From positions 22,034,001 through 22,098,000 of the forward strand of contig NC_079489.1 of assembly GCF_020520425.1 (NCBI RefSeq): a DNA stretch of 64,000 nt. Reading direction: 5' to 3'. The position numbers were made by a program, and so were the translations under genes. The notes beneath the pieces are model-generated. The model saw only the letters and a list, made by a program, of their open reading frames with translations. It was not told the DNA's origin and ran no database searches. The stretch is from Spinacia oleracea. Lineage: Eukaryota; Streptophyta; Magnoliopsida; Caryophyllales; Amaranthaceae. Shown here piece by piece: positions 21,509 to 33,800 of this stretch. Numbering within the stretch: position 1 is the first letter of the stretch; every line of letters starts with the position of its first letter.

Positions 21509-22837
21509 ATGGAGGAGGAACTCCAAGTAGAAGTGAAAATAATATCAAAAGAAATGGTAAAACCATCACTTCCACCACCCTCTCATCCCACAACTTTCAC
21601 CCTTTCCCTCCTCGATCAAATCTTCCCTTTGGTTCCACCAGTACCATTGCTTCTATTCTACTCCGCCCCAACACCGCAAAGTGTTGATATAAACGCCCTT
21701 AAACTTTCTCTTAGCCAATCACTTGACTATTTCTACCCTCTCTCAGGCCGTGTACATGACGAGTCTATCATTTCTTGTAATGATGAAGGCGTACCCTTCA
21801 CAGAAACAAAAGTCAATTGCCCTCTCTCTGTCTTCTTAACATCACCTCAAAAACAGAAGTCGTTTACCAAGTTTCTCCCTTCTCCTGAACTCATCCCTTT
21901 AGCTATTCAAATCAACGTTTTCCTTTGTGGTGGGGTTGTAATTGGCACCTACATGCTCCACAAATTTTTAGACGCAAACTCTTCAGCAACCTTCCTTAGC
22001 CATTGGGCTGCCCTTGCTAGCAACCGCCTTACGGACCTAGTCCACCCTAATTTTGAGGCCACAGTCAACGCATTCCCCCCTCTTCCAAAAATTGATCAGG
22101 ACTTTGTGCCTGATCTCAGTATGGTTCCATCAACTATGCAATCAGATCCAAGCATTATGATCAAGAGTTTCGTATTCAGCCAAGGTTCTATAAGAGACCT
22201 AAAGGCTCAGGCCACAAGTGAACGGGTTCCTAAACCCACTCGATTTGAGGCTTTGGCCGGGTTCATCTGGGAGCAAGCCTTTGCTGCTGCTACACATAAT
22301 TTAACAACAGAGGTTGAACACACAGAGCTGTTTTTTGCTGTAGGCATGCGACATTGGTTGAGCCCGCCACTCCCTAAGGAATCAATGGGTAACCTTTTCA
22401 TCCCAAGTGTAAGAGCAACAACCGACAAAAGCAGTAGACTTCAAGTGATGGTTGAGAAGATCCATTTATCCTTATCCAACGTTCAACACAAAATTGCTAC
22501 AGTTTATCAAGGGGAAAACAGAGTGGACGCTTTGTTGTCAGATAGGAAAGCTGAAATTAGCAGTCCAATTGAGTTTTGTGAAGGTCAATATCGGCTAACC
22601 AGTTTGTGCAATACGAGTTTTAAGGAGACAGACTTTGGGTTTGGAAAGCCAGTTCGGGTTGTTCACGATGATGGCAGACAACCTCTTGCTATGTTTAGAA
22701 ATCTTATCATACTCACTGATTTTACTCATCCTATAACTGGTGATGGAATGGTGGAGGCATGTATAAACCTGGAGGAGAAAGACATGACAATTTTAGAGTC
22801 CAACCCACATTTTCTTGCTTTTGCTTCCCCTCTTTAA
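21509..22837 (+). CDS. BAHD acyltransferase
   Basis: 442 residues, intronless, ATG at 21509 in the context ACAATGG. Family hallmarks: HKFLD at 151-155 (catalytic HxxxD; His151 is the general base) and DFGFG at 375-379 (the DFGWG structural motif with Trp to Phe). Length is normal. BAHD enzymes are cytosolic and move an acyl group from acyl-CoA to an alcohol or amine of specialised metabolites. The N-terminus (EVKIISKEMVKPSLPPP) and overall motifs resemble the vinorine synthase-like/alkaloid acetyltransferase clade, but substrate cannot be read from sequence. It is isolated, with no pathway neighbour in the window and transposons upstream. No stop or frameshift, so probably functional. Confidence 0.93.
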   Translation: MEEELQVEVKIISKEMVKPSLPPPSHPTTFTLSLLDQIFPLVPPVPLLLFYSAPTPQSVDINALKLSLSQSLDYFYPLSGRVHDESIISCNDEGVPFTETKVNCPLSVFLTSPQKQKSFTKFLPSPELIPLAIQINVFLCGGVVIGTYMLHKFLDANSSATFLSHWAALASNRLTDLVHPNFEATVNAFPPLPKIDQDFVPDLSMVPSTMQSDPSIMIKSFVFSQGSIRDLKAQATSERVPKPTRFEALAGFIWEQAFAAATHNLTTEVEHTELFFAVGMRHWLSPPLPKESMGNLFIPSVRATTDKSSRLQVMVEKIHLSLSNVQHKIATVYQGENRVDALLSDRKAEISSPIEFCEGQYRLTSLCNTSFKETDFGFGKPVRVVHDDGRQPLAMFRNLIILTDFTHPITGDGMVEACINLEEKDMTILESNPHFLAFASPL

Positions 22838-24700
22838 TAAATCAACAAGTCTGCAAGCAGTTTCATGATCAGATCTTCTAGCTTCTTGAACTTGCTCTTT
22901 TACTTTCATGTATATATAATATATGGATGCTTTTTGTTTCTGCAAAGATGTACCAAGTATGTTACAATCATACATTAAAATCAAAGAATAAAAAAGTAAG
23001 ACAAAAATAAAAGGGAATTGCGCATTCTAAAAGACAAATTCACTACAAGAAAACTTCTAATGAGCCTAGCATATATCAAATATGTATATAAGCTTTTATC
23101 TCCAGCAAGTGCAACCCTGGTAAAGTGGTAGTAGCTTTTATCTCCAGTATACTTCACAAATGAACTTATGAACCTCGTGGACTTGGAAGATTCAATCCTA
23201 GCCACATCATTTTCTTAACTCTCTCTACTAGTAACATCTCAATCTATGGGCTAAAAAATAGAGTCATTTTAATTCCACAATTTTCTTAACTCTCTCTACT
23301 AGTAACATCTCAATCTATGGGCTAAAAAATAGAGTCATGATTCAAGTTCTTCAAGTTTCGTAAAGTAGCCGCAACATCTATTACAATCTAAGGCCACTTT
23401 CTGGATAATTTGATGGCAGCACAACGTTCATCAATTATTCAGTTAGTAGAAATAGATTCAATAAGTCAATTTGTAACTTGTAAGCTTCAAATACATTTAT
23501 ATTATAAAGAAAGTTGTATCAATTTCTAATATCAACCTGAAAATAGGAACTATTAATCCATCAAATCAAAGAAAGTTGTATCAATTTCTAATTGAGAAAT
23601 TTGGTACACTAATAGGGATCGAAAATGATAAAGGTCGTAACATGCGACCAGTTGCCGATGTCGTGTACTTATACACGTACCCTACTTGTAATAAGTTAAA
23701 AGGTATATCCAATTGGGCTGTGTAGAGCTACGGAGTATAAATCTATAATATGCATTTATTAACACTAGAGGCACTTATTGCTGTTAGAAGCAATTAAGCA
23801 TATAAATAAACAGAAGACATCGCTCACCCACAGATTATAACATACTTAATCCAATATTTCATCATACTTATAATCAATTCTCTAGTTTAGAACAAAACAA
23901 TCAAGATCGAAGCTGGAAACATGAATGGATATTAGTTGTTTTAGATTATTTTACCAAACTGGAGTTGAAAAGGGTTGCAAATGTTGCACTACCTCTCAGA
24001 GGGAGCTGAGGTAAGAGTGTCAATTATAAATTTGGTTAAATATAAAATATATAAATGAGAGATTAAAGATTTAAAGTGAATGAAATAGGAAAGGTTTGAA
24101 AATTATAATTCACTTATGGAAATTGAAAGAATGTTAAAATGCTAAGTAAAATAGAAATTAGGAACGTCTTGAGTGATTTAGGCATGTAGCACATTGATGG
24201 AAGAAGCACAGGCCGCACAACTTTAGAAAATAAATAATTTAATTAATTAGGATTCAAAATTGGGCCTTCAAAGTTTCGGAGATCCTGTATTGAGTAACAG
24301 GTTGCACAGAGTCTTAACCGACCTTGATTTAAATCAAACTTTTTCAAATGTTTGTTTCTAAAAAAAAAAAAAAAAAAACGTAAACGTTTAATGAAAATGG
24401 ATTGTGCCAAGTAGAACATTCTAAACGTCGAGTGGCTTGTGGCTAATTTGGGCACAAATTACCGAATACAACAATTTATTAATACCAATAATGCAAATGG
24501 CTCGTATACTTCTTAGCGATATATTGATATACCACACTAGTATCAGACCAATAACGACATTAATTGATACCAATAAGAATCACTTATATTCATTTGATAC
24601 ACAAACTACCTTACAACAGACTTCACGGAGTAGAACATGGCCTAGAAGACTAGAATTGACCAACGAATTAACGATATTTGACGTTGAAACGCTGTATTTC
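22838..24700. other. Intergenic region between BAHD and importin genes
   Basis: No gene recognised. It holds a direct repeat of about 65 bp (TTTTCTTAACTCTCTCTACTAG units at 23209-23271 and 23280-23342), two copies of AAAGAAAGTTGTATCAATTTCTAAT (near 23508 and 23569), CACTACAAGAAAA at 23041 (the terminal sequence of CACTA transposons, but without a partner end), and an 18-A run near 24361. Confidence 0.6.
23209..23342. repeat. Direct tandem repeat, ~65-70 bp unit
   Basis: Two nearly identical units containing ACTAGTAACATCTCAATC, one after the other. Simple local duplication. Confidence 0.85.
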
Positions 24701-24741
24701 CCGGTTAAAAAGCTCTGGGGTACTTTATTAACAGGTCTTCA

Positions 24742-24837
24742 TTTTCCCGCCTATTACCTCCTTTTTCACTCCTCTTCCTCCTCCCAACTGCAAAACCCCA
24801 ACTCCCATCACCCCTAAGCTAGGGTTTCTCTTCATCA
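24742..24837 (+). promoter_or_regulatory. Promoter/5' UTR of importin gene: E2F site and telo-box
   Basis: TTTTCCCGCC (24742-24751) matches the E2F consensus TTTSSCGC. TAGGGTTT (24820-24827) is a telo-box. Such pairs are common upstream of plant genes active in dividing cells, so cell-cycle-linked expression is inferred. The ATG follows in TCAATGG at 24838. Confidence 0.5.
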
Positions 24838-27800
24838 ATGGCGGACACCCTTCGTATCGCTCAGCTGCTTAATGAAACCCTAAATTCCGACGGCGAAGTT
24901 AGACACAATGCGACCCAGGAACTCGATCTTCTTTCGGTCGCCTCCGATTTCCCTTTCTCTCTCCTCTTCCTTGTCAACGGTAACTCATTTCAGTATTTCA
25001 ATTTATTTCCTGCATTTGATTAGTTGAATTTGTAATTGCAATTCTGAAATTTGAAATTTTGAACTTTATTAACGGTGTAGGAGATGGGAATCAAGGTCAA
25101 AAAGTAGCTGCTGCTACTTATGTTAAGAACTTGATTAGACGAAATGTTCACGGTGAAGGTCAATCTGGTTCTTTTAGTAAGGAATTTAAGGAGAGGCTAC
25201 TGGAATCATTGCTACGAGCGGAATTTCCGGTTCTTAGAGTCTTGGTTGAAGCGGTAAGCCGGTAACCTAATTTTTTTAACTGAATTCAGAATTTCCTAAA
25301 TACTTTTTGGTTTCTGATTGTATGGAAATTACAATTGATTGAATATTGATTTTCGACCCGCAGTTAAGTTTTGTTGTTGACGCTGAATTTGTAAAGACTA
25401 ATTCATGGCCTGAACTTGTGCCCCAAATTCGTTATGCGATCCAAAATAGTGACATTATTAATGGAAATGCAAATTGTGGGTTGATAACAATTAACGCGCT
25501 CAAAGCTCTTCAAGCATTACTTAGACCCTTCCAGGTAACTATGTGTAATTGTGTATGATACATTTCCATTGCTGTCATTTGTAGATAATGGTAGTACTCC
25601 GTAGGTCTTTAGATGCAGAATCTCATGGATAGTGAATATTGTCTTGTTTGACTTTATAGAACACCGCTATCAAGTTGTATGATTTTAACTCATCAGTACT
25701 TGTTTCTCTATGCCCCTCGAGGCTCTTTTCTCCTCAACTTTTTAAAATAAGTTAAGTTCAGCAAAGATAAGTTCAACAGAAATAAGTTCAATTTATCAAA
25801 ACAAATTAAGTCAAGTAAAGCAAAAGTTAAGAAAAAATAAGTTCAGTTCATCAAAACTATGGTGAAGAGAACAAAACACTAGTTTACAATAATTTGTTCT
25901 TAAATTTTATATGGAGTAGTAATTTAATTATTTAGGATTGGATTATATAATTTCTATCTAGAGTATGTGGGAACTATTGTTCCTTTTCTCGAATTTACTG
26001 TTTAAATTTCAGTTGTAATATTGTCCAGTACTTCTTGAACCCAAAAGTTGCGAAGGAACCAGTCCCACCACAGCTGGAGCAAATTGGCAATGATATTTTG
26101 GTACCTTTGTTGGCTATATTCCATGGTTTTACCGAAAAGGTTAATTGCTTCAAATTGCTGTTCTCCATTTGTCCTTGCTCTGTCGCTTTGTGCTTTTAAT
26201 GCCTAATACTCTAATAGTGGTATCTTATCTTTCAGGCTTTAGCTATTAAAGGGAGTTTAAACATTGAGACGGAGAATATCCTTCTCATTGTGTGCAAATG
26301 CATATACTTTACTGTAAGTGATATAACATCTCTATCAATGTGATCATTTGACGTTTGATGGTATCTCCTAAAATTTTGGTGTTTGAGTCTCAAATAACAG
26401 ACCTAAGTTGTATGAAAATGACATGTTAATGTAGATATTTTGCTTCCTTACCTTTTTCGTCTCCTCTCGTTATACTTTTATGAATTGTGGCTTAATGTTG
26501 CTTCCTTTCAGTTTTGAAAGAATATATTACTTCGTATATAAACTTATGTTTTAAGATCTTATGTCAATTTACTTGTAATTGCTGATTGTAATCTGGATTT
26601 TTAGGTAAGGTCATATATGCCGGCTTCTATTGCGCCTCTGCTGCCTACTTTATCTGGTAACCTATGTGGAATTTTGGACTCATTAAGTCTGGAGGATTCA
26701 GTATCTTTGGAAGGCAGTCAGCAAGTGAGACTAAAAACTGGGAAAAGGATCTTGCTTATTTTTTGTGCTCTTGTTACTCGGCATAGAAAATATTCTGATA
26801 GGTAAGTTAGTTGTGATTTCAGTGTGTTTTTGTAGACTTTCCAGTTTCCTGACTTGTGTTGACATTATTTTCCCTCGGTTTCAGGTTGATGCCTGATATT
26901 ATGAAATGTGTTCTACGTATTGCCAGATGTAGCACCAATATTAGCGTATGTACTTCACATATCTGTTTCTTTATATCCTCTGCAGTTAATAATACGGATA
27001 ACGTTCTTCATCATTGTAAGCATTATCTTATGTCTGTAATTCTTGTTTGTAAAAAAGTGATAATGGTGTACATGGTGGTTTTGGTTTTGTGTGAATCTGT
27101 TAATAGAAGATCGACTATTTCAGGTCCATACTGGTTGAGTCACCTGACGCGGATGTATCTTTTGCAATCAAAGGAGGATCCTTCCTTGGATTGCAAAAGA
27201 TACATCTGCTTCAGGTTTGCCAATCTTTAATCACGTTCGGTGAACTATGATATATTGATATCTCATTCATCCGAATTAGGAAACTGAGCTACTTAGAATA
27301 ATTAATACGGTATTTTCATAAAATGCTCCCGAGGTTTTGCGAAATGTACCAAATACTCTTCAAGTTTTCAAAATACATAAATTACCCCTATTTTTCCAGG
27401 AATGTACCAAATACCCAAATTTTAGACGGCCAGTGCCCCGTTAGTCATAAACTTAATTTTCACCAAATACACGAATTCTTAAACTTATTGCACCGAATAT
27501 ACCTATTTAAAAACTTAATTCACCAACTATCCCTATGTTCTAAAATGGTTAAAAATGGCCCAATAAACTCACCCATTTCCCCAACCACCATTTTAACCTT
27601 CTTCTCTCTCCTACCTCCCCTCGAACACCACCGTCGGCCTCAATCCTCCTCGCCGACGACCGCATGCGCCCTACATACATACTCAGCTCAATCACTACCA
27701 CCCCCCACCATCAATAACCACCGAAACCACCTATTCCTCTTTCTTCGCACTGCCAGCCATCGAAACCACCCATTCCTCTCTCATTCCAACTTTTTTTGAA

Positions 27801-30800
27801 ACACCCATCAAAAGCCCATTCACATTCTTCGCACTGATCCACCACCATTCACATTCTCTCTCCTCCTCCACTAAAATCCCATCAATACAATACATTTCCT
27901 AACCATCGAATTGCCCACATCGGCGAAACCCAACCTACATCAACCACAATCACCACTTCTCTTCTCAAGGATAACAATGACGAGGAATTTGAGCCAGAAG
28001 ATCGCATCAATCATGATGGTCTCAAAGCCAGCCCAGACTTTCTGTATGGAATCTACAATTCAGATCGAACTAATACTCAATTTTTTTTTCTTAACTGAAA
28101 AATACTCCAGACTCTTAATTTTTCAGATATTATTTTGATTAGGTAATTGAACATAATCAAATCCAAAAGCATCTTTCAATGCAGTCATGGAAAAGTGACA
28201 ACGATAATGATGATGAGTCAAACTGGTTTAAACAAAATCCGCCATTGATTTGCTATTGATGTTGCTCGATGGTGTTCAAAATTCTAACAGAGGGAAGACA
28301 AGAGAACGGGAGGGAAGAGAGAGAAGAAAAGGATTTAATGGATGTTAAGAATGTAATGGAAGAAAAGGATGGTGTTCAAAACTGTTATATGCCTGGCGTG
28401 GATGGTGGGTCTATGGTGGGCCGGTGGTGGGCTTAGGTGAGATGGGTGGATGCATTTCTGAACATAGGGGTAGTTGGTGAATTAAGTTTTAAATAGGTGT
28501 TTTTGGTGCAATAAGTTTAAGAACCGATATATTTGGTGAAAATCAAAATTTGTGACTAACGGAGCACTAACAGACCATCTAAAATTTGGGTATTTGGTGC
28601 ATTTCTTAAAAAATACGGGTAGTTTATGTATTTTGAAAACTAGAAGGGTATTTGGTGTATTTCGCGAAACCTCGGAGGCATTTCATGAAAAAACCGTAAT
28701 TAATATAGCATTAGTTACACACGATGCGTATATACATTTTCAAAAATCAGGTTTTATATGCAAGCAATGTTCCACACTTAATAAATGTTTTTAACTATTT
28801 AAATATTAAGTAAAGGTATTATCAATATTTTATGTGGGCACCAAAGTGCTCAAAATTTGGCTTATATATTAGAGATTATTATTCCCCAAACACCCTTTCA
28901 CCCCAAGTTCCATTCCTTATGGCACTAAGTGCTTGTTAGGATCCAAAATAAAAATTGACACTATATTTATATCGTATAGATGAAATACAGTTTTCTTCAG
29001 GCAGTTTAAGAGAAGTCACATAGTTTTCTTCAGGCAGTTGTTTATTCTATTTTCCTGATCCGGGATCGCAATCAATGTAAGCTACCATACTTGTTATGAG
29101 TACCGAAACTGTAGATTTGTCTGTTTTACAATTCGATCAACATTTAGTTCCTGTCTGGGATTTTACTTTAAAGTTAAGAGACTACCTCCCTCCTGTCGGA
29201 CCTGCATTTCTTGTTTAATATTGGTAGCTTTGCTACAACCCAAATGCTTATCACTGATGTCCTGCCAATCATTTATAGTCCCTGTTACTAAGCTCTTTTT
29301 TTTCTTTAAATTCTAACAATCCATGCTAGGGCAGGGGTTTAAAATGTTCCAAGATTAGCGTGCTTGGTACTTTTTATAGTAGTATTGGTGATTTATCATA
29401 CTATTTTTTCTGAAGTGGAAATTGTTTATTTGACAACTTATGCAGAAGCTGGACTGCTCGTCAGAGAGGATCATCTCATTGGCCTTTGATGTCATTTCTC
29501 ACATCCTGGAGACTGGCCCAGTAGTTTTCTATCTTTTATGTTACTCAAGAATTGTTTGGTTATCATAAGAATTGGTCATAGAGAACATATGTTGCAGTTT
29601 ATCTTCAATGTCTTAATTACATTATGTTGGCTATTATGTTTCTTTTGGCTGTATCCGAGATTTTAGTTACATCTGCCTACAGTATTCTGATAGTGTCTTT
29701 TGAAAGCAGGGATGGAGATTAGTTTCACCCCATTTTTCATCATTGTTGGACTTTGCTATTTTTCCAGCGCTCATGATGAATGCAAAGGTATGTCATGTAA
29801 CAAAGTAACAACTACAATAATCATGGCTATGAAATAATTGTGTGCTGAATTTATATTATGAGTTTGATTCGAGAATCAAATCACAGAATTTAGCCAAGGT
29901 GCCAACCCCTATCATGCAAATTCTTATAGCTTCCACCCTAATCTTCTGTCTTTTCTGATACTTCACCATTTAACAATTTGTACTTGTGTTAGGATACCTT
30001 GGAGTGGGAAGAAGATGCAGATGAGTTCATAAGCAAGAATTTACCATCTGATCTGGTATGGGATCCGGCAATTTTTTGAAAGTTTTGCTTAGCTTCACTA
30101 GATTTTGTGCTGATGGCTTGAAGTGGCTTTTAGGAAGAAATATCTGGATGGAGAGAGGATTTATTTTCAGCCAGAAAGAGTGCTATGAATTTACTTGGTG
30201 TCATTTCTATGTCAAAGGTCAGAATGGATATTTTCTTTGTGTTTTGTGGAAGGAAATGTAATCCGGTTTCTCAGTTGTTCAAGAGTCAAAATCACAGATC
30301 AGAAACAGCATCTCATCTCTTAATTCTTGCAGGGGCCTCCAGTGGTGACTAATTGTCACAGTTCTGTGTCATCTTTAAAGCGCAAAAAAGGTCAAAAAAA
30401 GGGAAAACACCAGCGCTGTTCAGTTGGAGAATTAATAGTGCTTCCTTTTCTGTCAAAGTTTCCAGTTCCTAGCAATGCAAATGCTTCTGACACTAGTATA
30501 TCAAATACGTAAGTTCCTTAGTACCACCCTTGTTTGGCAGTCTACGATTTTGAAGCTCTTTCCAGTGCCCTGTCTATTTGGTTCTCTATTGTTTGACTAT
30601 GTAGGGTGTTGCCATGGTATTGTTCCTATGATACTTCTGACAGTATAATTATATCGGTACCTATCTTTTCTCAATGTTTGTACAAACTATCTGTATCGGA
30701 TAAATTGTACGTAGTTACGCTACATTGGTTTTGTTACATGTTTTTCCATGCCAATCGCAGTTATTATGGAGTTCTCGTGGGATATGGAGCTCTACAGGAT

Positions 30801-33800
30801 GTAAGAACGTCGCCCTTCTTCGCCTATCAGTTGTGATGTGTAAGAATTTTTTTATGATAGTTTTAACCTCTTTCTTTACAGTTCTTAGGGGAACAGAAAC
30901 CTGAACACACAGCAACCCTAATTAGAAATCGAGTGCTACCGCTGTACAAGGTCTCCATAACCCAACCGTATCTGCTTGCTGCAGCGAACTGGATACTCGG
31001 AGAGCTTCCATCCTGTCTCCCTAAAGTTAGTATTTTTTGTGTTACATATTATTTTGTGTGGTCACAGTGGTAAATTGTTTGTTGCTTCCTCTATTTATCT
31101 GACGGATACTTAAGATCTTGAACTTGTCTTTGTGATTGTCTTTTGTGGGCTCTATGGTTTACAGGATATGATAGCTGATGTATATTCTGCATTGCTAGAA
31201 GCACTAACCAAACCTGATTGTGAAGATGTTTCTTGTTATCCTGTGCGAGCAAGTGCTGCTGGGGCAATGATCAAGCTTCTAGAAGTAATTCCTTTGACTG
31301 ATTATTTTTCAATGCTTAGCCTTTATTCTTTAATAATTTTTCAATACTTCGCAGAGTGAATTCTTGCCACCTGACTGGTTACCTCTTCTCCAAGTAGTAG
31401 TTGGTAGAATTGGTAACGAAGAAGAGGAGATTGCCATGTTATTTCAACTTCTTAGCTCTGTGGTGGAGGCTGGCGATAAAGATGTAGCAGTTCATATACC
31501 TTTTGTTGTATCACAGTTAGTTGATGCAATTGCCAAGTATATGCCGTCCAATCTAGAGCCATGGCCTCAAGTAAGTACTACTCCCTCCGTCCCTTTTTAT
31601 TCTTTACGTTTGGTATTAGGCACGCGAATTTAAGCAAAATAAAAAAGAGCTTTAATTCCTCTAATTTTGTAGTTAAATAATAATAAAATTCTGGTTTTCT
31701 CATTAATTAAACGAGGTGAGTGGAGCGAGAAAATGAGGAATGGTGAGGTGAACTCAATTTTTGAGTATTTTATTAAATTTGGGCACATTCTTTTGTGGAA
31801 TATTGAAAAAGATATTCTAAACATAAAGAGTTATAGGGAACGCCCAAAGCGGAATACGTAAAGAATAAAAAGGGACGGTGGGAGTAGTTTCCTTCCTCTG
31901 CATTATGTTTCTTGATCTATTTGTATTTGAGAACAATGCAACCCCGATTATGTCAAGAGGATGGAATTGAGAAGTACCTTGTTTAGTTTCTATTTTCGCC
32001 TCAGTAGGTTAAGAATGAAGAAAAACTGTACTTCCTCTGTTCTTAATTTATTTCAACATTTGCAAGTTGATAGTGGCAGAAAGTTTAAGAAAAAAGCAAA
32101 AGGGATACTTTTGTACCGAAAAAGTAAAAAACCCATGTGATTAGAAAAGAGAAGAGAGAGAAATGAAAATGAACAATTGGGTTGGGTAGGGGAAGAATTG
32201 TAATATAGTGTGAATACTTCCCACGAATAGAAATTTTTGGAATAATTGCAAAACTTTCCAAAATATAAGCGTTGTAATAAATAAAGAACAGACGGTGTGC
32301 TTTATTTTTCTTTGGGGGATGGTGGTCGAGGAATTATGTGGCAACTAGTAATGCAACAAATATTTGCATTTTTTTATTCTTTCCTTCACATGAGCACCAA
32401 ATTTTCCTTTCAAGTAGAATTGATATTGGCATCTCATTTGGTCCTCCGGCGGCCCATTTTAATTTAACCTCCTTATCTTTCTCTGGGCTTACATGTCATG
32501 TTGATGTTGCCCAAGTTGGTGCCTTGTCAATCATCATTTGTAGTAATCTATCATTTGCATGATAGGCTTTCTCTTCTCCCTTCTAAGGTGATCATATGAA
32601 TGTGACGAATATAGTTTGTACAATGTTACACGAATACGGGAACGCTGCCTCTAGAGTTCTCGGAAAGATGTTTTTTTTTTCTTTTTTGTAATAATGTTTT
32701 TGTGTTGAATTTATTTACTCTCTCTGTTCTTGAATGTTAGTCATTTTTCCATATTGATCCCCAATAAACCCTTTAATTATTTCTCTCTCCTACCCACATG
32801 GGTTAAATTCTATTGAAATTCATGTGACATGTGTATTTATTTGAATTGTCTTAGATTCTAAAAGGGACTAACATTCAAGAACGAAGGGAGTAAGTATTTT
32901 TAAGAAAATAAAAAAGTGATACATCATTCAATCCCATGAATCCGTATTAATATCAGCAGAGACATAGGGAGTTACACAAAGTACATTGAATCACAAAGGG
33001 TTTTGGTGAAATAAGATAAGTTTTTCTACTTTAAAGATAAGAATTATTAATGGATGACAACTTGTTTATAAAATAAGTTTTTTCTAATTTTAGGTATAGA
33101 TATTATGATGACAGATTCACAGTGGTAAAGTAAGATGAGCTAAAAAGTTTTCCTTTTCTTTTTCCCAACCCCATTAACGAGCACATAACATTCTTTCTCT
33201 CTCCTTTCTTCCACGCGATATGTTGGACTGTAGAGCGGGTTTGCCTCATTCACGACAAAGTTCCGCCATTTGGGATGACAGACCCGAGTCGTGGAACGCC
33301 TTACCGTTCCACGTTCGGGGTAACACTTGCTTTATACTCGTTATCTCAAAATAATTTTATAAACATTCATATTATTTTTGGAGAGTTACAGTGAACAGGT
33401 GAAGTCAAAAGTCTAAAGAAGTATAAATTTCTTTTGATAAATGTTGTTGTAAAATGCAAATAATACAAGGGGAAGAAAAGAAGTAAAGGGAACTACTTAC
33501 TCCCGTTTTTTGTAAGTGTTATACTTTGACCAACTCATAGTCTTAGGAAGTTTGAGTTGAATTTGATAAATAATAGGCAAGTGGGGTAGTGGGTTAACTT
33601 TTTGTTGTAAGAAATTGGTAGCTGGTGAATTATTTATTGTAAGAAAAAGATAGTGTGAGTAAGTGTGGGGAACATGAGAGAGAAATAAAGATAAGTATAA
33701 TTGAGAGTAGGGATCAAGAGAAGAGAGACGTGCAACTAATTAGTGTTGCACCTTCGGTTTATGGAAGTGTAACACTTAAATATGTACGGCCGATATAGGG

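Noticed and set aside
23041-23053. CACTACAAGAAAA as a CACTA transposon
   Set aside because: Matches the terminal sequence but no opposite end or 3-bp duplication was found.
27124-27214. Exon-like segment between CAG and GT in importin intron 7
   Set aside because: In phase it meets TGA after four codons. Joining exon 7 to exon 8 directly keeps frame.
27323-28138. Open frames of 158 and 75 residues as genes
   Set aside because: They lie within the MULE-type element, are low complexity and have no domain.
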